Positions 1-5,877 of a DNA stretch of 6,200 nucleotides are shown piece after piece. The position numbers were made by a program, and so were the translations under genes. Location of the stretch: assembly GCA_035645095.1 (NCBI GenBank), contig DASQNG010000040.1, positions 1-6,200 on the forward strand, given 5' to 3'. A model generated the notes under the pieces. It saw nothing but the letters and a program-made list of their open reading frames with translations, did no database searches and was not told the DNA's origin. Position 1 is the first letter of the stretch. Each line of letters begins with the position of its first letter. This DNA comes from Gaiellasilicea sp035645095. Lineage in GTDB: Bacteria > Actinomycetota > Thermoleophilia > Gaiellales > Gaiellaceae.

Positions 1-2028
1 CTCGACGAGAGCGAGGTGGATCTGCGCCGCGTAGGTCAGCGTCAGGTTGCCGTACTTCCGCTCCACGTCCGGCACCTCGAACTGCGGCCGGAAGACGTAG
101 CGGGCGTTCAACGTCACGTCGAGGTCCTCCGGGAGCCCGGCGTTGTTCGCGTTGATGATCGCGCCGCACGCCATCAGCGGCAGCGCCGCCTCGGCGTTGG
201 CCTTCATCCGGACGTGGCCCTCGGCGAGCTCGAGATCGTCGACGCCGCAGCCGAGAACGACGGAGCCCAGCTTCTTGATCTCGCCCGCGAGCTTCTCGGC
301 GGCGCCCTTCACCGCGCCGAGCCCCGTCACGGCGAACTGGCTCGCGTAGGTGCCGGAGAAGCCGGCGTGCGAGTTCCAGTAGCTGTCGTGGCCGGCGCGC
401 ACGTTGATGTCGTCCGGCGTGATGCCGAGGATGTCGGCGACCACCATCGCGGCCGTGGTCTCGTGGCCCTGCCCCTGCGGCGTCGTGCCCAGCGTCACGA
501 CGACCTCGCCGAAGATGTCGAGCTTCACCGTCGCGACCTCGTTGTTGCACGAGAACTGGAGCTCGGGGTTGATCAGGCGCGACTGGCCGAAGTTGTTCGT
601 GCCGGAGTCGAGGGTCGAGCCGATCCCGAAGCCGAGCAGCCGCCCGCGCGCGGCGGCGTCGCGGCGGCGCTCGTCCATGCGCTCGTGCCCGATCAGCTCG
701 AGCCCGACGTCCAGCATCTTCTCGTAGTCGCCGGAGTCGTAGACGCAGCCGTTCGGCGTCGTGTACGGCATCTCGTCCGCGCGCACGTAGTTCCGCTTCC
801 GCACCTCGACCGGGTCGAGGTCCAGCTCGTGCGCGACGATGTCGATCACGCGCTCCGTGAACCAGAGGTGCTGCATGCGCGAGTAGCCGCGGTTCGGCGA
901 CACCGGCGCCTTGTTCGTCAGCACCTGCTTGAAATCGACCCGGACGTGCCGCCAGCGGTAGCAGCCCGGGGTCACCTGCGCCCAGATCACACCACCGAGC
1001 GGCTCGTAACGGAGGTAGGCACCCGCGTCGTCGAGCGCCTTCGTGCGGAAGCCGAGCAGGGTGCCGTCCGTCTTCACCGCGACCTCGGTGTCGTGGAACC
1101 ACCGCTCGTTCCCGTGCGACATCGTGAGGTGGAAGTCGGTCCGCCACTCCGTCCACTGGATCGGCCGGTTCAGCTTGCGGGCGAGCAGGCAGCACGCGAC
1201 GAGCTGCGGGTGCGAGGTGATCTTGTTGCCGAAGCCGCCGCCGATGTCCTGCGTCACGAAGCGGAGCTTGTCCAACCCCGTCCGCATCGCCGGGCCCATC
1301 ATGATCGCGGCGAAGCCGGGGAACTGGTTGTTCGTGTGGATCGTCCACTGCCCCGTGCCGCGGTTGAACTCCACGAGCGCCGCGTCGCACTCGAGCGGCG
1401 TCGAGTTGAAGCGGTCGAAGTGGAGCTCGCTGATCTTGACGACGTGGTCGGCCTCGGCGAACGCCTGGTCGAGGTCGCCCCATTCGTAGACGCCGCTCCA
1501 GGAGAGGTTGCCTCCGGCCTCCTCGTGCAGCACCGCGGTCTCGGGGTCGAGCGCGGAGCGCGCGTCGACCACGGCCGGCAGCGGCTCGTACTCCACCTCC
1601 ACGAGCTCCGCCGCGTCGCGCGCCCGCTCGCGCGTCTCCGCAACGACGATCGCGACCGGCTCGCCGACGAAGCGCACCTTGCCGACTGCGAGCGCGTAGT
1701 CCTTCACGTGCGCGCCGGGCGGCGAGGAGATCTGGAAGAAGGGGTCGGTGAGCGCCGCCACCTCCTCGCCGATCAGCGTCCCGTAGACCCCCGGCAGCTC
1801 CTCCGCGCGGGAGACGTCGATCGACGTGATGTTCGCGTGCGCGTACGGCGAGCGGACGTAGTGCGCGTAGCCCATCCCGTGCCGCTTGACGTCGTCGACG
1901 AAGACGCCCTGGCCCTGGACGAGGCGCTTGTCCTCCTTGCGCGGGACGTTCTGGCCAGCGAAGCCCCGCTGCGGCGCCTCCGTCTCCTCGACGAGGAGCG
2001 CCTGCTCGGGCGCGAGCGTCTCGCTCAT
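1..2028 (-). CDS. Molybdopterin-binding catalytic subunit of a CoxL/xanthine dehydrogenase-family hydroxylase (3' end beyond window)
   Basis: This is the large subunit of a molybdenum hydroxylase, which carries the Mo-pterin cofactor and hydroxylates the substrate with water-derived oxygen. 676 codons are visible without a stop. Family members are usually about 770-800 residues, so roughly the last 100 are missing, including the region with the catalytic glutamate. The N-terminal a/b hammerhead domain spans about residues 36-155 (VGEPVAIVVAE at 121-131). The Mo-cofactor domains follow, with QDIGGGFGNK at 260-269 and QGQGHETT at 518-525. The active-site loop at 378-384 reads PNRGYSR, which is not the AYxCSFR of true CO dehydrogenases and is nearer the RG-x-x-R of form II (AYxGAGR). 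The ATG at 2028 is chosen because GGAG lies 6 nt upstream. It is the third gene of the M-S-L operon, 33 nt after the Fe-S subunit. The family is certain; the substrate is unknown, and CO is unlikely. Confidence 0.95.
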   Translation of the reverse strand, partial: MSETLAPEQALLVEETEAPQRGFAGQNVPRKEDKRLVQGQGVFVDDVKRHGMGYAHYVRSPYAHANITSIDVSRAEELPGVYGTLIGEEVAALTDPFFQISSPPGAHVKDYALAVGKVRFVGEPVAIVVAETRERARDAAELVEVEYEPLPAVVDARSALDPETAVLHEEAGGNLSWSGVYEWGDLDQAFAEADHVVKISELHFDRFNSTPLECDAALVEFNRGTGQWTIHTNNQFPGFAAIMMGPAMRTGLDKLRFVTQDIGGGFGNKITSHPQLVACCLLARKLNRPIQWTEWRTDFHLTMSHGNERWFHDTEVAVKTDGTLLGFRTKALDDAGAYLRYEPLGGVIWAQVTPGCYRWRHVRVDFKQVLTNKAPVSPNRGYSRMQHLWFTERVIDIVAHELDLDPVEVRKRNYVRADEMPYTTPNGCVYDSGDYEKMLDVGLELIGHERMDERRRDAAARGRLLGFGIGSTLDSGTNNFGQSRLINPELQFSCNNEVATVKLDIFGEVVVTLGTTPQGQGHETTAAMVVADILGITPDDINVRAGHDSYWNSHAGFSGTYASQFAVTGLGAVKGAAEKLAGEIKKLGSVVLGCGVDDLELAEGHVRMKANAEAALPLMACGAIINANNAGLPEDLDVTLNARYVFRPQFEVPDVERKYGNLTLTYAAQIHLALVE

Positions 2029-2034
2029 CGCCTG

Positions 2035-2038
2035 CTCC
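2035..2038 (-). promoter_or_regulatory. Ribosome binding site (GGAG) of the Mo-binding subunit
   Basis: GGAG is 6 nt before ATG 2028. Another ATG at 2044 is in a different frame, so this site fixes the start. Confidence 0.6.
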
Positions 2039-2061
2039 GCTCATGCGAGGCTCCGTCGAGC

Positions 2062-2559
2062 CTAGGCCTCATGCGTCGCCACCTCCTGGCCCGACGCCGC
2101 GCGGACGGCATCGACGATGTTCCAGTACCCCGTGCAGCGGCAGATGTTCCCCTGCAGGCCCTTCCTGATCTCATCGTCGCTCGGCTGCGGCGTCGCGCGC
2201 AGCAGCGCAGTCGCGCTCATCAGCATCCCGGGCGTGCAGTAACCGCACTGCAGGCCGTGATGGTCGGAGAACGCCTGCTGCAGCGGCGTCAGCTCGCCTT
2301 CCGCCGCGAGGCCCTCGACCGTCTCGATCCGGGCGCCGTCGGCCTGGACCGCGAGCAGCATGCAGCTCTTCACGAGCGTGCCGTCGACGAGCACGGAGCA
2401 CGCGCCGCAGTTGCCCGTGTCGCAGCCGACGTGGCTGCCGGTGAGGTCGAGGTCGTCGCGGATGAAGTGGATCAGGAGCCGCCGCGCCTCCACCTCGCGC
2501 TCGTACGCCGTCCCGTTCACGTCGACGGTGATCGTCCGGCTCGTCGTCGGCTGCTCCAC
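2062..2559 (-). CDS. [2Fe-2S] iron-sulfur subunit of the Mo hydroxylase (CoxS-type)
   Basis: This is the small electron-transfer subunit, which relays electrons from the Mo centre to FAD through two [2Fe-2S] clusters. The 165-residue protein has the usual family length. The N-terminal plant-ferredoxin-like domain carries C46, C51, C54 and C66 in the pattern GCDTGNCGAC...SC. The C-terminal helical domain carries C105 and C108 (QCGYCTPG) and C140 and C142 (ICRCTGY). All eight cluster ligands are present. The GTG at 2559 is preferred because the reading frame upstream is arginine-rich shadow sequence overlapping the FAD gene, and because TGAGG sits 5 nt before the GTG. The start lies only 2 nt after the FAD-subunit stop, which implies translational coupling. 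Known CO dehydrogenases and related hydroxylases share the M-S-L gene order. There is no signal peptide, so the enzyme is cytoplasmic. Confidence 0.96.
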   Translation of the reverse strand: MEQPTTSRTITVDVNGTAYEREVEARRLLIHFIRDDLDLTGSHVGCDTGNCGACSVLVDGTLVKSCMLLAVQADGARIETVEGLAAEGELTPLQQAFSDHHGLQCGYCTPGMLMSATALLRATPQPSDDEIRKGLQGNICRCTGYWNIVDAVRAASGQEVATHEA

Positions 2560-2561
2560 CG

Positions 2562-3377
2562 CTACCTCACACGCTCGCTCGCCTGCCGCACGGCCCGCAC
2601 GGCGCAGGTCACCGCGAGGTGCCGCCGGTACTCCGCCGAGGCGTGGACGTCGGACGGGGGGTCGAGCCTCGCCTCCTCGACGGCGGCGCGCACGCTTGCC
2701 TCGTCGCCGCCCGCCGGTCGCACGAGCACCGGCACCGCGTCGACGCAGCCGAGCGCCACCCGCGGCTCGCCGCCCTCGAGGGTGGCCGCCGCGTTCGCGA
2801 GGCATGTGCCGTCGCGTCCGAGTGTTACGGCCGCGAAGCCGTCGGCCGCCCGACCGGCCGCGGGGACGGTGATCGCCGTCAGGAGCTCCCCCTCGCCCAC
2901 GGCGGTCATGTAGACGCCGAGGAAGAATTCCTCCGCCGACACCGTCCGTTCGCCCTGCGCGCCGCGAATCGTGAACGTCGCGCCGAGCGCTGCGAGCAGC
3001 GGCGGCAGGTGGTTCGTCGGATCGTTCGAGCAGGCGTTGCCGCCGATCGTGCCGCGGTTCCGCACCTGCACGTCGGCGATCTGCGCCACCACCTCGGCGA
3101 GGATCGGCCGCGAGACCTCCACCTCCGACGACTCCTGCAGCTGCGTGTAGGTCGCCATCGGGCCGAGCACGAGCGTGTCGCCCGCGACCCGGATCTCGCG
3201 GAGCTCCGGCAGCCGGTTCAGGTCGACGAGCACATCGGGGGACGCGACGCGTGCCTTCATCACGTTCACGAGCGTCTGGCCACCGGCGAGGGCCCGCGCG
3301 CCGTCGCGCGAGCCGAGCAGCGCCACCGCCTCCTCGACCGACGAGGGGCGGACGTACTCGACCTCGCGCAGGAGCAT
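2562..3377 (-). CDS. FAD-binding subunit of the Mo hydroxylase (CoxM-type)
   Basis: This is the medium flavoprotein subunit, which accepts electrons from the [2Fe-2S] clusters and passes them to an external acceptor. The 271 residues are slightly short against the roughly 280-290 of typical CoxM proteins. Two FAD-binding signatures occur at the expected places: AGGQT at 31-35 (AGGHS in CoxM) and TIGGN at 110-114, followed by ACSNDPTNHLPP at 115-126. The N-terminus, FAD-pyrophosphate domain and C-terminal CO_deh_flav_C-like domain appear complete. The ATG at 3377 has no Shine-Dalgarno sequence, but a TAGAGT -10-like box ends 7 nt upstream, as expected for a leaderless mRNA starting at the ATG. 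The position of the N-terminal EYVRPSSVEEA motif also fits this start. It is the first gene of the operon and shares a 57-bp divergent region with the oxidoreductase gene. Confidence 0.95.
   Translation of the reverse strand: MLLREVEYVRPSSVEEAVALLGSRDGARALAGGQTLVNVMKARVASPDVLVDLNRLPELREIRVAGDTLVLGPMATYTQLQESSEVEVSRPILAEVVAQIADVQVRNRGTIGGNACSNDPTNHLPPLLAALGATFTIRGAQGERTVSAEEFFLGVYMTAVGEGELLTAITVPAAGRAADGFAAVTLGRDGTCLANAAATLEGGEPRVALGCVDAVPVLVRPAGGDEASVRAAVEEARLDPPSDVHASAEYRRHLAVTCAVRAVRQASERVR
2565..2569 (-). promoter_or_regulatory. Ribosome binding site (TGAGG) deciding the GTG start of the Fe-S subunit
   Basis: TGAGG lies inside the last codons of the FAD subunit, 5 nt before GTG 2559. It supports this start over any upstream start in the same frame. 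Confidence 0.65.
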
Positions 3378-3384
3378 GGCGAGG

Positions 3385-3390
3385 ACTCTA
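3385..3390 (-). promoter_or_regulatory. Candidate -10 box (TAGAGT) of the Mo-hydroxylase operon
   Basis: The hexamer matches TAnnnT and 4 of 6 bases of TATAAT. It ends 7 nt before ATG 3377, which would place the transcription start at or next to the A of the start codon. The match to the plus-strand copy supports it. Confidence 0.55.
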
Positions 3391-3405
3391 ACTCACCGGT
3401 CTGCG

Positions 3406-3415
3406 TGACATGTCA
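3406..3415. promoter_or_regulatory. Perfect 10-bp palindrome TGACATGTCA, candidate operator
   Basis: TGACA is followed directly by its reverse complement TGTCA, near the centre of the 57-bp divergent region. It overlaps the consensus TTGACA on the minus strand and lies just upstream of the plus-strand -10 box. A dimeric regulator bound here could control both operons. No regulator gene is visible in the window, and the protein family that might bind cannot be named with confidence. Confidence 0.45.
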
Positions 3416-3421
3416 AATGAG

Positions 3422-3427
3422 TAGAGT
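3422..3427 (+). promoter_or_regulatory. Candidate -10 box (TAGAGT) of the oxidoreductase operon
   Basis: The hexamer is identical to the minus-strand copy and also ends 7 nt before an ATG (3435). If it is real, the message is leaderless and the in-frame ATG at 3417 cannot be the start. Confidence 0.55.
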
Positions 3428-3434
3428 CGCCGCC

Positions 3435-5045
3435 ATGGCGCGCTACGACGCCGTCCTCGTCGGGAGCGGGATCAACTCGCTGGCCGGCGCGGCGCTGCTC
3501 GCGAAGGCGGGTTGGCGCGTCTGCGTGGCCGAGCGGAACGACTGGCTCGGCGGCGCGATCCGCACCGTCGAGGGGCTGACGGCGCCCGGCTTCACGCACG
3601 AGGTCTTCGCGTCCTGGCATCCGCTGTGGACGAGCGGGCCGGCCTACGCGGAGCTGAAGCCGGACCTCGACCGGCTCGGGCTCGAGTACCTGAACACCGA
3701 CCTGCCGACGGCGACCGCGTTCCCGGACGGCTCGAGCGCCTTCCTCTCCACGGAGGGTCGTGCGAACGTGGCCGAGCTCGGCGAGGCGTGGCAGCGGCAG
3801 TTCGACGCCTTCATGGCGCACGCGGACGTCGCGTTCGGCGTGCTCGGCACGGAGCTCTGGTCGCCTGCGGGACTCGCGCTCGGTCGGCAGGCGTTCTCGC
3901 GGTTCGGCAGGCGCGGCCTCGTCGAGTTCACCGGATCCGTCCTCGCCACCGCACGGGACTGGCTGACCGAGACCTTCGAGGACGAGCGCGCGCACGGCCT
4001 GCTCGCGCCGTGGGTGCTGCACACGGGCCTCGGGCCCGACCAGGCGACCTCCGGCTTCATGACGCAGGTGATCGCGTGCGCGCTGCAGCTCGGCGGCATG
4101 CCGGTCCCACGTGGCGGCGGCGTCCGCCTCGTCGACGCCCTCGCCACGATCGTGCGAGAGGCGGGCGGCGAGCTGCGCACGGAAGCGGACGTGGAGCGGA
4201 TCCTCGTCTCCGACGGCCGAGCGACCGGAGTTCGGCTCGCCGACGGCGATGTCCTCGAGGCCGAGCGCGCCGTCCTCGCCTGCGTGACGCCGACGCAGCT
4301 CTACGGGCGGCTGCTCGCGGAGGCCGACGTGCCGCCGCACGTGACGGAGGCCGCGCGCCGCTTCCGCTACGGCCGCGGCGAGATGCAGATCCACCTCGCA
4401 CTCGACGAGCTCCCGCGCTGGAGGGGCGACGAGCGCCTCGCCCGGACGCCGATCGTGCACGTGACGCCGGGGCTCGACGGTGTTTCCCGCGCGGTGAACG
4501 AGGCCGACCGGGGGCTGCTGCCGGCGGAGGCGACGATTGTGTGCGGCCAGCCGGTCGCCCTCGACCCGTCCCGCGCGCCGGAGGGATCGTGGATCCTCTG
4601 GCTCCAGCTGCAGGAGGTGCCGTCGCGGCCGCGCGGCGACGCCGCGGGCGAACTCGACGCCGGGGACGGCACGTGGACGGAGGAGCTGCGCGAGGCGTAC
4701 GCCGACCGGATCGTGGCGCGGCTCGGCACCCACGTCGAGAACCTCGGGCGCGCGACGGTCGGCCGCGTCGTCCTCTCCCCTGCCGACATCGAGGAGGCGA
4801 ACCCGAACTGGATCGGCGGCGACATCTACGGCGGCTCCTGCGCGCTCGACCAGAACCTGCTCTGGCGCCCGACGCCGGCGACGCCGGGCCATGCGACGCC
4901 GGTCGACCGGCTCCTCCACATCGGGGCGAGCACGCATCCCGGCCCCGGTCTCGGCGCGGGCTCCGGCTACCTCGCGGCCAAGCGGCTCACGCGCCCACCG
5001 CTGCCGCGCCGCCTCCTCGCGAAGCTTCCCGGCGTCGGCGCGTGA
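3435..5045 (+). CDS. FAD-dependent oxidoreductase, phytoene desaturase/PYROXD2-like (COG1233 type)
   Basis: A 536-residue flavoprotein of the amine oxidase/phytoene desaturase superfamily. The N-terminal Rossmann motif for the FAD ADP moiety is GSGINSLAGAALL at 10-22, with the ribose-binding acidic residue E33 and a GG pair at 39-40. The central GGGVRLVDAL at 227-236 is typical of CrtI-like enzymes. The C-terminal FAD-contacting segment HIGASTHPGPGLGAGSG spans 495-511, and NPNWIGGDIYGG at 456-467 resembles PYROXD2-type proteins. These enzymes dehydrogenate or isomerise C-C or C-N bonds; the substrate here is unknown. No other carotenoid genes are nearby, so carotenoid synthesis is not supported. 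The ATG at 3435 is chosen because TAGAGT ends 7 nt upstream (leaderless pattern) and the Rossmann strand begins four residues in. An in-frame ATG at 3417 would add six residues but lies upstream of that box. It is the first gene of a two-gene operon. Confidence 0.9.
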   Translation: MARYDAVLVGSGINSLAGAALLAKAGWRVCVAERNDWLGGAIRTVEGLTAPGFTHEVFASWHPLWTSGPAYAELKPDLDRLGLEYLNTDLPTATAFPDGSSAFLSTEGRANVAELGEAWQRQFDAFMAHADVAFGVLGTELWSPAGLALGRQAFSRFGRRGLVEFTGSVLATARDWLTETFEDERAHGLLAPWVLHTGLGPDQATSGFMTQVIACALQLGGMPVPRGGGVRLVDALATIVREAGGELRTEADVERILVSDGRATGVRLADGDVLEAERAVLACVTPTQLYGRLLAEADVPPHVTEAARRFRYGRGEMQIHLALDELPRWRGDERLARTPIVHVTPGLDGVSRAVNEADRGLLPAEATIVCGQPVALDPSRAPEGSWILWLQLQEVPSRPRGDAAGELDAGDGTWTEELREAYADRIVARLGTHVENLGRATVGRVVLSPADIEEANPNWIGGDIYGGSCALDQNLLWRPTPATPGHATPVDRLLHIGASTHPGPGLGAGSGYLAAKRLTRPPLPRRLLAKLPGVGA

Positions 5046-5048
5046 GCC

Positions 5049-5052
5049 GGAG
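5049..5052 (+). promoter_or_regulatory. Ribosome binding site (GGAG) of the isomerase-like gene
   Basis: GGAG lies in the 10-nt gap after the oxidoreductase stop. Its spacing is 3 nt to GTG 5056 but 6 nt to TTG 5059, which favours TTG if this is the site used. Confidence 0.5.
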
Positions 5053-5055
5053 CGC

Positions 5056-5877
5056 GTGTTGAAGCACCACACGCTCTCGCTCTCGGAGATCTCGACCGTC
5101 GGCGCCTCGTTCGCCGACGACCTCGGCGCCTACCACGCCGCGGGCTTCGACGGGATCGGCATCTGGGAGATGAAGCTGGGCGACGACGCGGCGGACCTGA
5201 CGGCGCTCGAGGCGAGCAGTCTGCGGGTGACGAACTGCGTCCCGCTCGTGCCGTCGATCCTCCCGAACGGCCTAATCGCGGGGCCCGAGGACGTGGACGA
5301 GCGGGTCGAGGCGTTGTGCGACAGCATCCGCCGGCTGGCGCGCTACGAGCCGGAGGCGGTGCTCTGCCTCACCGGCGCGGCCGGCGGCCGGCCGGAAGCC
5401 GAGGCGAGGCGGCTCGTCGTCGAGGGGCTGCGGCGCCTCGCCGAGGCAGCGGCGAGCGCCGGGGTGCGGCTCGCGCTCGAGCCGGTCCATCCCGTGCAGC
5501 GGGACGCGCTCTCGCTCGTGACGTCGATCCCGGAGGCGATCGAGCTGCTCGAGGAGGCCGATGTCGCCCACGTCGGGCTCCTCGTCGATCTCTGGCACCT
5601 CGGCCACCTGCCGTCGATCGAGCGCGACCTCGGCGCCCACGTCGCGCGGATCGCCGGCCTCCACGTGGCCGAGCCCGATCCCGCCGCCGTTCCGGAGCGA
5701 GCGCTGCCAGGGAAGCGCGCGCAGGAGCTCGTGGCGCTCCTCACAAACGCCGGCTGGGGCGGCTCGCTCGACGTCGAGATCTTCGGCGTGCCGGAGGAGC
5801 CGTCGTCGTTCTGGGCGCTGCCGCCCGACGAAGCCGCACGGCGGGCTTACGACGCGGCAGTCGGCGTGCTGCCGTAG
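5056..5877 (+). CDS. Sugar phosphate isomerase/epimerase-like TIM-barrel protein (xylose isomerase-like/AP endonuclease 2 superfamily)
   Basis: A protein of about 273 residues with the xylose isomerase-like TIM-barrel fold, typical length for stand-alone sugar or inositol isomerases and epimerases. Likely divalent-metal ligands in family order are E142 (LALEPVHP), D178 with H181 (LLVDLWHLG), H203 (GLHVAEPDP) and E241 (SLDVEIFG). The complete set suggests an active metal-dependent enzyme, although the substrate (sugar, cyclitol or another polyhydroxy or keto compound) cannot be read. It begins 10 nt after the oxidoreductase stop, so the two are probably cotranscribed. The start is uncertain: GGAG at 5049-5052 lies 3 nt from GTG 5056 and 6 nt from TTG 5059. 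The TTG has the better spacing and would give a protein starting MKHHTLS. Its 3' end overlaps the convergent flavin reductase gene by 31 bp. Confidence 0.88.
   Translation: MLKHHTLSLSEISTVGASFADDLGAYHAAGFDGIGIWEMKLGDDAADLTALEASSLRVTNCVPLVPSILPNGLIAGPEDVDERVEALCDSIRRLARYEPEAVLCLTGAAGGRPEAEARRLVVEGLRRLAEAAASAGVRLALEPVHPVQRDALSLVTSIPEAIELLEEADVAHVGLLVDLWHLGHLPSIERDLGAHVARIAGLHVAEPDPAAVPERALPGKRAQELVALLTNAGWGGSLDVEIFGVPEEPSSFWALPPDEAARRAYDAAVGVLP

Larger units (their letters stand above)
3378..3434. promoter_or_regulatory. Divergent promoter region between the Mo-hydroxylase and oxidoreductase operons
   Basis: These 57 bp separate two ATG codons on opposite strands. Each gene has TAGAGT followed by 7 nt and then ATG. 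On the minus strand the box is at 3385-3390, and on the plus strand at 3422-3427. An imperfect inverted repeat (3384-3395 against 3418-3428, identical apart from one extra A) contains both boxes. Neither gene has a clear Shine-Dalgarno sequence, so leaderless transcripts are likely. On the minus strand a consensus TTGACA (-35) lies at 3411-3416, but its spacing of 20 nt from the box is long. No good -35 is visible on the plus strand. Promoter function is inferred. Confidence 0.65.

Noticed and set aside
2560..2805. N-terminal extension of the Fe-S subunit to an ATG at 2805, giving 247 residues.
   Set aside because: The added 82 residues are Arg/Gly-rich and overlap the FAD subunit in another frame. 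The GTG at 2559 has a Shine-Dalgarno sequence and gives the normal family length.
16..2913. A 965-codon open frame on the plus strand running through the whole Mo-hydroxylase operon.
   Set aside because: It is antisense to three clearly homologous genes. Its translation is a low-complexity run of Arg, Ala, Val, Leu and Asp with no recognisable domain, as expected when a GC-rich, third-position-biased gene is read on the other strand.
877..3377. Annotating the operon as true carbon monoxide dehydrogenase (coxMSL).
   Set aside because: The gene order fits, but the large subunit lacks the CSFR active-site loop, so I give no cox gene symbols.
2619..3434. Upstream extension of the oxidoreductase frame to an ATG at 2619, which would give an 808-residue fusion.
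   Set aside because: The extra part is antisense to the FAD subunit and looks like shadow sequence. The Rossmann motif starts right after ATG 3435, and a promoter-like box lies between.
3435..5045. Calling the oxidoreductase a carotenoid phytoene desaturase (crtI).
   Set aside because: It shares only the superfamily motifs. There are no other carotenoid genes in the window, and the C-terminal motifs look closer to PYROXD2-like proteins.
3393..5072. A 559-codon open frame on the minus strand opposite the FAD oxidoreductase.
   Set aside because: It is Arg/Ala-rich shadow sequence without domains. The plus-strand frame has clear FAD-binding motifs at both ends.
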